Below, in pieces: positions 1 to 9,991 of a stretch of DNA of 64,000 nt. Origin of the DNA: Streptomyces aurantiacus JA 4570 (GTDB lineage Bacteria; Actinomycetota; Actinomycetes; Streptomycetales; Streptomycetaceae). Made by a program: the position numbers and the translations under genes. The stretch covers positions 1 through 64,000 of the forward strand of contig NZ_AOPZ01000228.1 of NCBI RefSeq assembly GCF_000414115.1, read 5' to 3'. The notes under the pieces were generated by a model that saw nothing but the letters and a program-made list of their open reading frames with translations, made no database searches and was not told the origin of the DNA. The first letter of the stretch is position 1; every line of letters starts with the position of its first letter.

Positions 1-182
1 CCGCGTACGGCTACCCGCCGGAGCCGCCCCGCTATCCCGCGCCGCAGCCCGCCTACGGCTATCCGCAGCCCGCGCCCACCCAGCCCCCGGTGCCGGCGTA
101 CGGCTACCCGCACCCGGTCGCGCCCGTGCCCGACCCGAACTTCCGGCTGCCTCCGCAGGGGCCGCAGTTCCTGCCCCGCTGA
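1..182 (+). CDS. C-terminal end of a Pro/Tyr/Gly-rich protein (5' truncated)
   Basis: The frame is open from base 3 and ends at TGA 180-182. The visible 59 residues are low-complexity, with three AYGYP motifs spaced by proline-rich stretches, and end in FRLPPQGPQFLPR. Such tails are usually disordered. The gene runs convergent to the Ter block and is separated from it by a strong inverted repeat. The catalytic or binding part lies outside the window, so I do not assign a function. A Ter-associated protein is possible from the neighbourhood only. Confidence 0.75.
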   Translation, partial: AYGYPPEPPRYPAPQPAYGYPQPAPTQPPVPAYGYPHPVAPVPDPNFRLPPQGPQFLPR

Positions 183-194
183 GCGGGACGCGCG

Positions 195-231
195 GGGCGG
201 TCACCGGCCGGGCCCCGGCCGGTGACCGCCC
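195..231. terminator. bidirectional hairpin terminator between convergent genes
   Basis: There is a perfect 17-bp inverted repeat, arms 195-211 and 215-231, with a 3-nt loop. It sits between the stop of the Pro/Tyr-rich gene (182) and the stop of the TerA-like gene (244). It has no T-tract, as is usual in Streptomyces. Confidence 0.7.
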
Positions 232-243
232 GCCCGGCGCGGC

Positions 244-990
244 TCAGCTGCCGCCCACCTTGGTCTTGTAGCCGCGGCCCCACTGCAGCCCCCAGCCGTA
301 CAGTCGGTCGAGCTCGGCCTGGAAGCCGTACACGTACCGCACCTCGCGGCGCACGATCAGCTCGTCCTTGACGTTCTCGATCGTGAGGACCGCGCAGGAG
401 CGGGCCTGCGGGGCGCGTTCCTCCAGGTCGATCTCGACGCGCGGGCCGTTGCTGGGGTACAGCGTCACCTTGGCGTGGGTGCGGTCGAACGCGGGCGTCT
501 GGTCGTAGATGTAGACGAACACGAGGAGTCGCTTGATCGACTCGCGGTGGTCGAGGTTGACGTAGAGCGTCTCGCCGGAGCCCGAGCCGAACCTGTCGTC
601 GCCGCTGCCCTTCACATACGGCGGGGAGTTGAGGCTCCCGAAGAAGTTGCCGAGGGGCTGCACCACGCCCTTGCTGCCGTCCATCAGCTCGTACAGGCAG
701 CCCAGGTCCAGGTCCACGTTGACCATGCTCTGGGTGTGGGCCTGCACCGGCTCGGGCTGGAACAGCTTCAGCGGGTGCCGCAGCAGGCTGACGCCCCCGC
801 GCTTCTTGCCGACCAGGTCGGACGTCCGCATCTGCCAGGTCAGGGTGACGCGGAGATTGCCGGTGGCCGCGCCCTGTTTGGTCAGGGAGACCGTCGGATG
901 CCGTTTGGTCAGCTCGATGGAGTTGGTCGCGGCGCTGCCCGATGCGAAGTCCATCGAACGCCCCGGCCGCAGACCGTCCCAGAAGGACAT
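244..990 (-). CDS. TerA-like tellurium-resistance family protein
   Basis: This is a 248-aa cytosolic protein with no signal peptide or membrane segment. It resembles the TerA branch of the TerD/TerA superfamily: a beta-rich domain with acidic loops, a DLDLGCLYELMDG stretch near residue 95, and a later V-Y-I-Y-D core. Family members bind Ca2+ and occur in stress complexes with TerC-type membrane proteins; direct tellurite chemistry is not established for Streptomyces copies. The ATG at 990 is preceded by a G-rich Shine-Dalgarno (GGGGGTG). It is the last of four Ter genes on this strand, downstream of the DUF475 gene, which is separated from it by a terminator. Confidence 0.8.
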   Translation of the reverse strand: MSFWDGLRPGRSMDFASGSAATNSIELTKRHPTVSLTKQGAATGNLRVTLTWQMRTSDLVGKKRGGVSLLRHPLKLFQPEPVQAHTQSMVNVDLDLGCLYELMDGSKGVVQPLGNFFGSLNSPPYVKGSGDDRFGSGSGETLYVNLDHRESIKRLLVFVYIYDQTPAFDRTHAKVTLYPSNGPRVEIDLEERAPQARSCAVLTIENVKDELIVRREVRYVYGFQAELDRLYGWGLQWGRGYKTKVGGS

Positions 991-1153
991 GCCACCCCCA
1001 GAAGAAATGCCCCGTGTTCCTGTGCGTACGTCACGGGGCGGCCCGCGGGCCTCGCCTCAACTTCCGCCCCGCACAAGAGCGTTCCTCACCGAAGCGGGCC
1101 CCACACGTCCGGATCCCGAAGTCGGCTCACCGTACGACATCGTGGGTACGCCG

Positions 1154-1186
1154 ATGGCGGCGCCCCCGGGTCGGGGACGCCGCCAT
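1154..1186 (-). terminator. hairpin after the DUF475 gene
   Basis: Fourteen-base arms, 1154-1167 and 1173-1186, pair with one mismatch around a 5-nt loop. The hairpin lies 40 nt past the stop of the DUF475 gene (1227) in its reading direction and upstream of the TerA-like gene. Confidence 0.6.
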
Positions 1187-1226
1187 CGCGGTGTTCGAGT
1201 CGGCGGCCGCCCGGCCGCCCCGGCGC

Positions 1227-2369
1227 CTAGACGCCGGACGAGACCTCGGCCTTGTCGCCCGAGTCCGCGCCTTCCTCGGCCGCGAGCCGCTTGTTGCGGC
1301 GCACGGAGGACCAGAAGGAGGCACCGATGAGGAGGACACCGATCGAGCCGGTGATGAACTCGTTGATCTCGTACTGGATGGTGACCAGCAGGATCGCGGC
1401 GAGGGCGCCGATGGCGTAGTGCGCGCCGTGCTCCAGGTAGACGTAGTCGTCGAGGGTGCCCTCGCGGACCAGATAGACCGTGAGGGACCGGACGTACATC
1501 GCGCCGATGCCGAGGCCGAGTGCCATCAGGACGATGTCGTTGGTGATGGCGAAGGCGCCGATGACACCGTCGAAGGAGAAGGACGCGTCCAGGACCTCGA
1601 GGTAGAGGAACATGAAGAACGCGGCCTTGCCCGAGAGCGCGATGGCCGAGACGGGCTTGCCGGCCTTCTTGGCCTTCTCCTCCTCCTCGTGCTCACGCTC
1701 CTCCTCTTCCTCGAGTTTGTCCTCGAAGAAGCCGGAGAGACCGCCCACGATGAGATAGGTGATCAGGCCCGCGAGTCCTGAGATGAGGACTGTCTCCGCC
1801 TTGTCGGCATGGACGCCGCCGTGCTGGTGCGCGTGCTTGGCGAAGGTCATCGAGGAGGCGAGCAGCACGATGAGCGCGATGCACACCGAGAGCATGTCGA
1901 CCTTGCCGAGCTTGGCGAGGGGGCGCTCCAGCCAGCCGAGCCACTTGATGTCCCGGTCCTCGAAGATGAAGTCCAGGAAGATCATCAGCAGGAACATGCC
2001 ACCGAAGGCGGCGATCGACGGGTGTGCGTCGGTGACCAGCTGCTGGTACTTGTCCTTGTCGTTGAGCGCGAGCCTGACCGCTTCGATCGGGCCCATCTTG
2101 GCGCTGACAGCGACGATCACGACCGGGAAGACGAGGCGCATGCCGAAGACGGCGATGACGATGCCGATGGTGAGGAAGATCTTCTGCCAGAAGGCATTCA
2201 TCTTCTTCAGGATTCCGGCGTTGACCACCGCGTTGTCGAAGGACAGCGAGATCTCCATGATGGAGAGGATCGCCACGAGTCCGAGCGCCGCCCACCCCCC
2301 GAAGAGCACCGCTGCGACCAGGCCGAGCGCAGTGACTGCGAACGACCAGCCGAAGGTTTTCAGTACCAC
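1227..2369 (-). CDS. DUF475 / TerC-like integral membrane protein
   Basis: This 380-aa polytopic protein has about nine to ten hydrophobic segments and belongs to the DUF475 branch of the TerC/LysE-like superfamily. A cytosolic loop near residues 205-230 is extremely charged (runs of Glu, then Lys), and a short His-rich motif (HAHQHGG) lies near residue 180. Members are proposed metal or ion exporters that anchor Ter complexes at the membrane. The substrate is unknown. The start is GTG 2369; the Shine-Dalgarno is weak. It lies between the TerA-like and TerD genes on the same strand, which supports a functional Ter unit. Confidence 0.85.
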   Translation of the reverse strand: MVLKTFGWSFAVTALGLVAAVLFGGWAALGLVAILSIMEISLSFDNAVVNAGILKKMNAFWQKIFLTIGIVIAVFGMRLVFPVVIVAVSAKMGPIEAVRLALNDKDKYQQLVTDAHPSIAAFGGMFLLMIFLDFIFEDRDIKWLGWLERPLAKLGKVDMLSVCIALIVLLASSMTFAKHAHQHGGVHADKAETVLISGLAGLITYLIVGGLSGFFEDKLEEEEEREHEEEEKAKKAGKPVSAIALSGKAAFFMFLYLEVLDASFSFDGVIGAFAITNDIVLMALGLGIGAMYVRSLTVYLVREGTLDDYVYLEHGAHYAIGALAAILLVTIQYEINEFITGSIGVLLIGASFWSSVRRNKRLAAEEGADSGDKAEVSSGV

Positions 2370-2427
2370 TGGCTACCCAATCGTATGTGTACGGGTCTCC
2401 CCCGCGCCGTCCCCGGTGATACGGCCT

Positions 2428-2444
2428 CCGGGGGACGCCCCCGG
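2428..2444 (-). terminator. short GC hairpin after the first TerD gene
   Basis: There is a 7-bp perfect stem (CCGGGGG / CCCCCGG) with a 3-nt loop. It lies about 60 nt beyond the TerD stop at 2505 and before the DUF475 start. It is short, so it could be incidental. Confidence 0.35.
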
Positions 2445-2504
2445 CCTTCCCAGTCGGCTGCCGGGCAAACCCGTCAGCCGTTTGGGGAACCCGGGGAGAG
2501 TCCT

Positions 2505-3080
2505 TTAGGAAACATTGACTCCGAAGTCTAGAGCGATGCCCCGCAGGCCGGACGCGTACCCCTGGCCCACGGCGCGGAACTTCCACTCGCCGCCGTAGCG
2601 ATAGACCTCGCCGAAGATCATCGCGGTCTCCGTGGAGGCGTCCTCACTGAGGTCGTAGCGTGCGAGTTCCTGGCCGTCGGCCTGGTTCACCACGCGGATG
2701 AAGGCATTGCTGACCTGGCCGAACGTCTGCCCCCGGTTGTCCGCCTCATGGATGGACACGGGGAAGACGATCTTGTCGCAGTGGGCCGGGACCTGGGAGA
2801 GGTCGATGATCAGCGACTCGTCGTCGCCGTCGCCCTCGCCGGTCAGGTTGTCGCCGGTGTGCTCGACGGAGCCGTCCGGGCTGGTCAGATTGTTGTAGAA
2901 CACGAACCATTCGTCACCGAGGACCCGGCCGGACTGGCACATCAGGGCACTGGCGTCGAGATCGAACGGGGCTCCGGTGGTGGAGCGAGCGTCCCAGCCG
3001 AGGCCGACCATCACCTTCGTGAGATCGGGTGCGGCCTTGGACAGGGAGACATTGCCTCCCTTGGCGAGCGTGACGCCCAT
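2505..3080 (-). CDS. terD: TerD family protein (copy 1)
   Basis: This is a 191-aa TerD-domain protein. The family start [15 protein letters not shown] begins at ATG 3080; the frame is open further upstream, but those residues are not family-like. Ca2+-ligand motifs are visible: FDLDASA near residue 38 and the acidic [13 protein letters not shown] loop near residue 73. It ends with the conserved [16 protein letters not shown]. It has the same length as the neighbouring copy (3238-3813) and a near-identical C-terminal half, so the two are a tandem duplication. The products are cytosolic stress proteins that bind Ca2+ and act with TerC-type membrane proteins. Confidence 0.92.
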   Translation of the reverse strand: MGVTLAKGGNVSLSKAAPDLTKVMVGLGWDARSTTGAPFDLDASALMCQSGRVLGDEWFVFYNNLTSPDGSVEHTGDNLTGEGDGDDESLIIDLSQVPAHCDKIVFPVSIHEADNRGQTFGQVSNAFIRVVNQADGQELARYDLSEDASTETAMIFGEVYRYGGEWKFRAVGQGYASGLRGIALDFGVNVS

Positions 3081-3171
3081 GATGCTGGTCCTCCCCGAGG
3101 TGCTGGAGCGTTGGGCTGCCGCCGGGTCCCGGCGCGGCGGGCGGGGCACGGCGGCCATGCGGTGCCTAGCG

Positions 3172-3207
3172 CGTCCGGCGCCGCACTGTCGTGTGCGGCG
3201 CCGGACG
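3172..3207 (-). terminator. hairpin between the two terD copies
   Basis: A perfect 15-bp inverted repeat has arms 3172-3186 and 3193-3207 and a 6-nt loop. It lies just downstream of the second TerD stop (3238) in the minus direction, so the tandem copies are probably separate transcripts or a partly attenuated operon. Confidence 0.65.
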
Positions 3208-3237
3208 ACCCAGGCGATGGGGTGGTGCTGACTCGGC

Positions 3238-3813
3238 TCAGACGTTGACGCCGAAGTCCTGCGCGATGCCGCGCAGACCTGAGGCATACCCCTGGCCGAC
3301 GGCGCGGAACTTCCACTCCGCGCCGTGGCGGTACAGCTCGCCGAAGACCATGGCCGTCTCCGTGGAGGCGTCCTCGGAGAGGTCGTAGCGGGCGAGCTCG
3401 GCCTCGCCGGCCTGGTTCACCACGCGGATGAAGGCGTTGCGGACCTGGCCGAAGGACTGCTGGCGGTTCTCCGCGTCGTAGATCGAGACGGGGAAGACGA
3501 TCTTCTCGATGTCCGCCGGGACCGCCGCGAGGTTGACCTTGATCTGCTCGTCGTCGCCCTCGCCCTCACCGGTGATGTTGTCGCCGGTGTGCTCCACGGA
3601 GCCGTCCGGGCTCTTCAGGTTGTTGAAGAACACGAAGTTGGCGTCACTGCTGACCTTGCCCTCCGCGTTCGTCAGGATGGCGCTGGCGTCCAGGTCGAAG
3701 TCCGTCCCGGTGGTGGTACGGACGTCCCAGCCGAGGCCGACCGTGACGGCGGTCAGGCCAGGCGCCTCCTTGCTCAGCGATACGTTGCCGCCCTTGCTGA
3801 GGCTGACTCCCAC
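3238..3813 (-). CDS. terD: TerD family protein (copy 2)
   Basis: This 191-aa TerD-domain protein starts at GTG 3813 ([15 protein letters not shown]), seven nt after a clear GGGAGGA Shine-Dalgarno. The open frame extends to 3918, but the extra residues are not family-like. It has the same acidic Ca2+ motifs as copy 1 ([20 protein letters not shown]) and the same C-terminal [14 protein letters not shown] block. It follows the peroxiredoxin gene on the same strand. A paralogous pair next to DUF475 is the usual Streptomyces Ter layout. Confidence 0.92.
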   Translation of the reverse strand: MGVSLSKGGNVSLSKEAPGLTAVTVGLGWDVRTTTGTDFDLDASAILTNAEGKVSSDANFVFFNNLKSPDGSVEHTGDNITGEGEGDDEQIKVNLAAVPADIEKIVFPVSIYDAENRQQSFGQVRNAFIRVVNQAGEAELARYDLSEDASTETAMVFGELYRHGAEWKFRAVGQGYASGLRGIAQDFGVNV

Positions 3814-3928
3814 GAGTCCTCCCAATTGGTGTCCAGGGGCGGGGAGCCCCAGTCGTGCTTGCCATCGGATCAACGTGTGGATCCTAGTGACCGGTTCCCG
3901 GTGGCCACAGGCTTCCACACGGGTGTTC

Positions 3929-4387
3929 TCAGAGGTTCTCGATCGCCTTCACGTAGTCGTTCAGGTCCCGCGCGTCGGGCAGGCCGTTGATCACGGTCCA
4001 GCGCACCACGCCGTCCTTGTCGATGATGAAGGTCCCGCGCACCGCGCAGCCCTTGTCCTCGTCGAGGACGCCGTACGCGCGCGAGGTCTCGCCGTGCGGC
4101 CAGAAGTCCGAAAGAAGCGGGTACTCCAGGCCCTCCTGCTCGGCGAAGACGCGCAGGGTGTGGATGGAGTCGTTCGAGACGGCGAGGAGCTGGGTGTCGT
4201 CGTTGACGAACTTCGGCAGCTCGTCGCGCAGGGCGCAGAGCTCGCCCGTGCACACCCCGGTGAACGCGAACGGGTAGAAGAGCAGCACCACGTTCTTGTG
4301 TCCCCGGAAATCCGCGAGCCGCACGGTGCGCCCGTGGTTGTCCTTCAGCTCGAACTCAGGGGCCTTCTCGCCCACCTCGAGAGCCAC
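3929..4387 (-). CDS. peroxiredoxin, AhpC/TSA superfamily, PrxQ-like
   Basis: This 152-aa thioredoxin-fold peroxidase reduces H2O2 or organic hydroperoxides. The active-site segment [15 protein letters not shown] carries the peroxidatic Cys46 and a second Cys51 four residues apart, the spacing of PrxQ/Bcp enzymes. The rest resembles AhpE (FTGVC...LRDELPKF), which is one-Cys in mycobacteria. The start is GTG 4387 after an AGGGAAG-type ribosome-binding site. It sits between Ter genes and the DUF3052 gene on the same strand, consistent with an oxidative-stress theme. Confidence 0.88.
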   Translation of the reverse strand: MALEVGEKAPEFELKDNHGRTVRLADFRGHKNVVLLFYPFAFTGVCTGELCALRDELPKFVNDDTQLLAVSNDSIHTLRVFAEQEGLEYPLLSDFWPHGETSRAYGVLDEDKGCAVRGTFIIDKDGVVRWTVINGLPDARDLNDYVKAIENL

Positions 4388-4476
4388 GGATACCCACTTC
4401 CCTTCGCATCGGCCATTGGGGTGCCCCTCAGCGTACGGGTGGCCCCCGAGCCGCCGCGGGGCGCCCCGGCCTTGCC

Positions 4477-4542
4477 CTCAAACGCCGGACGGGCTGAAGA
4501 GAAGAGGCCGACGGGTGGGAAAAAGCCCGTCCGGCGTTTGAG
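4477..4542. repeat. long inverted repeat of a Streptomyces intergenic palindrome
   Basis: Perfect 19-bp arms (CTCAAACGCCGGACGGGCT) lie at 4477-4495 and 4524-4542 around a 28-nt loop. From memory, the CAAACGCCGGACGGGC unit recurs between genes in many Streptomyces genomes. Here it lies between the DUF3052 stop and the peroxiredoxin start, together with a second hairpin. It could act as terminator, mRNA stabiliser or REP-like repeat. Confidence 0.7.
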
Positions 4543-4584
4543 GACGAGCGCGCCAGCGCGACAAAAAGGCCCGCCCCCACGCAC

Positions 4585-4622
4585 GTGAGGCCCCCGACGA
4601 ACCCAATCGTCGGGGGCCTCAC
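4585..4622 (-). terminator. hairpin terminator after the DUF3052 gene
   Basis: A perfect 16-bp stem has arms 4585-4600 and 4607-4622 with a 6-nt loop. It starts 27 nt past the DUF3052 stop in the minus direction. Confidence 0.75.
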
Positions 4623-4649
4623 GGACAACTGCGGAGGGCCTACGGCCAG

Positions 4650-5081
4650 CTAGCGCTTCTTGGCGGCACCCTTCGGCGTGAGCAGTCGCGAGCCGTTCCA
4701 GTCCTTGCCCGCGTTGATGCTCTTGGTCTGGGACAGGCCCGCCGTGGTGGCGGCCTCCCCGATCTCGCTGGGCTCGACGTACCCGTCCCGCCCTGTCTTG
4801 GGTGTGAGGAGGAGGATCGAACCGCCTTCTTCCATGTACGCGATGGCATCCACCAGCGCGTCGGTCAGGTCCCCGTCTTCCTCACGGAACCAGAGCACCA
4901 CGGCATCAGCCACGTCGTCGTAGTCCTCGTCGACGAGCTCCGTGCCGGTGGTCTGCTCGATGGCCTCGCGGAGCTCCTGGTCGACGTCGTCGTCGTAGCC
5001 GATCTCCTGGACCACCATGTCGGGCTGGAAACCCAGCCTTACGGCAAGGTTCGTCTCCGCGTGGTCCGCGGTCGCGCTCAC
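4650..5081 (-). CDS. DUF3052 domain-containing protein
   Basis: This is a 143-aa acidic cytosolic protein with the DUF3052 core (LGFQPDMVVQEIGYDDDVD near residues 17-35, and VLWFREEDGDLTDALVDA further on). It ends in a basic tail with KGAAKKR. The start is GTG 5081, chosen because AGGAGG lies eight nt upstream; upstream in-frame codons are not family-like. The gene diverges from aceE, a conserved actinobacterial neighbourhood. The family has no proven biochemical role. Confidence 0.85.
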   Translation of the reverse strand: MSATADHAETNLAVRLGFQPDMVVQEIGYDDDVDQELREAIEQTTGTELVDEDYDDVADAVVLWFREEDGDLTDALVDAIAYMEEGGSILLLTPKTGRDGYVEPSEIGEAATTAGLSQTKSINAGKDWNGSRLLTPKGAAKKR

Positions 5082-5576
5082 GGATTGCCTCCTGATCGTG
5101 TTCTTGGGAATGCCTTCAGCCACGCGCGTGCGCGGGGCATTGGCCGTAGTCCACACGGGCGGGACGGATCGCGCAAGTACCCGGCCGTCGAGACCGCCGA
5201 AACGGTGACGTTCCCGACCGTGTCGCCGCAACTGTCGCCACATCCGGAAGGGGCCGGACGGCTCCACGGAGCCGCTGGGCAGGATGGGCGTATCGTTGCG
5301 ATTTGGCCGAGCCTACCCCAGGGACGGCGGCCGTCGTCCCGGTTACCTGGAGGTAGAGATGACGTATCCACTGCCGGGGTAGACGATGGTGAGCGTCGTA
5401 CGCACCGGTACGTCCGGACACCGTACGGGCAGGAAACGGCACCCGTGCCGGCACCGACGACAGAGTCCTGAGCAGACCCCAGGGACCCCAGAGTCCCCAG
5501 ACAGTACAGAGCAGCGCCCAGCCAGAGCACGAATCCGCTCGCGCCGCACCGCGCGACAACACAGCGAAGGAACAGC
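5082..5576. promoter_or_regulatory. divergent aceE / DUF3052 intergenic region (495 bp)
   Basis: I see no long coding frame here that fits Streptomyces codon use. The region must hold the promoters for the divergent DUF3052 gene and aceE. A good Shine-Dalgarno (GGAGG, 5348-5352) precedes a seven-codon frame, ATG 5359 to TAG 5382 (MTYPLPG), in the aceE leader. The 100 nt before aceE are A/C-rich and G-poor, with no obvious hairpin. I cannot place a confident -35/-10 pair. Confidence 0.5.
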
Positions 5577-8324
<2,748 letters not shown>

Positions 8325-8354
8325 CGCCTGGCTCTGGCTCATAACACCTCCGTC

Positions 8355-8396
8355 CGGTGAGGGGCGGCGGGCCACCGGGCTCGCCGCCCCTCACCG
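8355..8396 (+). terminator. aceE terminator
   Basis: A perfect 15-bp stem has arms 8355-8369 and 8382-8396 and a 12-nt loop, followed by TTTCCTTA. It starts 31 nt after the aceE stop. It is the most canonical intrinsic terminator of the window. The following -10-like hexamer of the K+ channel gene lies directly behind it. Confidence 0.8.
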
Positions 8397-8414
8397 TTTC
8401 CTTACGATGCGGGC

Positions 8415-9263
8415 ATGAGGGATGAGACGGCACAGCCGACAGAGCAGGAGCGGTCGGCGCCGGAGCGGTCGGCGCAGGCCCGCTGGGAACGGCGCACCCA
8501 GCGTCCGCTGCTCGCGCTCGCCGTGGCGTTCGCCGTCGCCTACGCCGTGCCCATAGTGCGGCCCGAGGCGGGCGCGCCGGTGACGCGGGCGTGCACCGCG
8601 GTGGAGTGGTTCGTCTGGGGCGCGTTCGCCGCGGACTATGTGGTGCGGCTCGCGCTCGCCGAGCGCCGTGCGCGATTCGTCCGCACGCACTGGCTCGATC
8701 TGTGCGCCGTGGTGCTGCCGATGATCCAGCCGCTGCGGCTGCTGCGGCTGGTCTCGACGCTGTTGCTCGTCGGGCGGCGCGCCCGCATGGCGTCGCAGAT
8801 CAAGCTGACGACGTATGTGGTGGGCGCCGTGGTGGGGCTGCTGATGTTCGGCTCGCTGGCCGTGCTCTCGGTGGAACGGGAGTCGCCGGACGGCAACATC
8901 AAGACGCTGGGCGACGCCGTGTGGTGGTCGTTCACCACGATGACGACCGTGGGCTACGGCGACCACGCACCGACGACCGGGCTCGGCCGGGTCCTCGCGG
9001 TCGGCCTGATGCTGTCGGGCATCGCGCTGCTCGGTGTCGTCACCGCCAACATCGCGGCGTGGTTCATCGCCCGCTTCGAGAAGGACGACGCCGAGGAGCG
9101 CCGCCAGACCGCCGCGATCGAGGCCCTCACCGCGGAGATCACGGCCCTGCGCGCGCAGGTGAGCGCGCTGTCCGGCGGTGCCGTGACCGCCACCGTGCCG
9201 CGTCAGCCGTCCGGTCAGGACGCCGTCGGCGGCGCCTCCTCCGTCAACGCTCCCAGATCTTGA
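8415..9263 (+). CDS. voltage-gated-type potassium channel protein
   Basis: This 282-aa membrane protein has the Kv-like topology: a hydrophilic N-terminus, about four hydrophobic segments between residues 30 and 120 including an Arg-containing S4-like stretch (LRLLRLVSTLLL), a pore loop with the K+ selectivity filter TVGYGD (178-183), and an inner helix. A coiled coil follows (about 212-255, EKDDAEERRQTAAIEALTAEI). There is no ribosome-binding site; TACGAT (8403-8408) ends six nt before ATG 8415, suggesting a leaderless mRNA. The 3' end overlaps the convergent I36 gene by 20 bp. Confidence 0.9.
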   Translation: MRDETAQPTEQERSAPERSAQARWERRTQRPLLALAVAFAVAYAVPIVRPEAGAPVTRACTAVEWFVWGAFAADYVVRLALAERRARFVRTHWLDLCAVVLPMIQPLRLLRLVSTLLLVGRRARMASQIKLTTYVVGAVVGLLMFGSLAVLSVERESPDGNIKTLGDAVWWSFTTMTTVGYGDHAPTTGLGRVLAVGLMLSGIALLGVVTANIAAWFIARFEKDDAEERRQTAAIEALTAEITALRAQVSALSGGAVTATVPRQPSGQDAVGGASSVNAPRS

Positions 9264-9645
9264 ACGCCCGCACCCGATACGGCGACTCGGGTGCCCAAGT
9301 GCCGTTGCCGGGATAGGTGTTGAACTCCGCCGTCTCGTCGCACTCGGCGGACTGATACGTGGTGACGGGCCGGCCGGTGCGGTTGGCGAGGGCCGCCGCG
9401 CTGTCCCCCTCCGGCAGCGCGACGCAGCTCTCGATGTCCGTACCGGCCAGCTCGTACGTATGCCGCTGGCCCTTGAACTCCGCCTTCTCCCAGAGGCAGA
9501 GCTCGCCCGGGCCGCAGCCGCGGAGCCGTGGTGGTCCGGCGGCTCCGGCGTGCGTCGGCGTCAGGACCGCGGCGGCCAGGGCGGCCGCGGTCAGGGCCAG
9601 GACGGCCGCGGTGCCGGGCATGGCGGAACGCATGGTCGTACGCAT
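9244..9645 (-). CDS. secreted peptidase inhibitor family I36 (SMPI-like) protein
   Basis: The precursor has 133 aa. It has a Sec signal peptide (Arg-rich start, hydrophobic core to about residue 33, cleavage likely after THAGA). The mature part of about 98 residues resembles the Streptomyces metalloproteinase inhibitor/I36 fold: CGPGELCLWEKAEFKGQ near the N-terminus, then two further cysteines (ESCVAL, SAECDE) for two disulfides, with a beta/gamma-crystallin-like pattern. ATG 9645 is preferred over the TTG three codons upstream because the GGGGG ribosome-binding site is better spaced. The target protease is unknown. Confidence 0.85.
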   Translation of the reverse strand: MRTTMRSAMPGTAAVLALTAAALAAAVLTPTHAGAAGPPRLRGCGPGELCLWEKAEFKGQRHTYELAGTDIESCVALPEGDSAAALANRTGRPVTTYQSAECDETAEFNTYPGNGTWAPESPYRVRAFKIWER

Positions 9646-9991
9646 ATGGATCAACCCCCGTGTCGCGAAAGCTCACTTGCCGCCACTCTCAGCCGTGGGA
9701 CACGGAGGCGGGAAGGGGTTTTCGGGCGCCTCACCCTGATAGGCGAAAGCCCCCCGAGCGGACCCGGAGGGCTTTCCCTTGGACGGCTTCACTTGGCGGC
9801 GGGGTTCCCCCCTAGGGGTGGCGCCACCGACCTGACCGCGGCCGGACACGCCGGACGACTAAGCGCTCCGCTGGATGTGCCACACCATGCCGTCGCGAGC
9901 CCGCGGGTGCGTCGTGGCGCGGCGGAGCCGCATGTGTCAGGGCCCCGCGCCCCCTCAGGGCGCCACCGAACCGCGGCTTCACCGGGACCGC
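9646..9991. other. 346-bp intergenic region: I36 promoter side and MFS 3' side
   Basis: I find no credible gene. It contains the hairpin at 9745-9776 and GC-rich sequence between the exporter stop (9992) and the I36 start (9645). No strong -35/-10 pair for the I36 gene is visible. Confidence 0.5.
9745..9776 (-). terminator. GAAAGCCC...GGGCTTTC hairpin downstream of the exporter gene
   Basis: Eight-bp arms, 9745-9752 and 9769-9776, have further imperfect pairing inside. Pyrimidines follow on the + side (TTTCCCTT). It lies 216 nt past the MFS stop, so the assignment is tentative. Confidence 0.45.
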
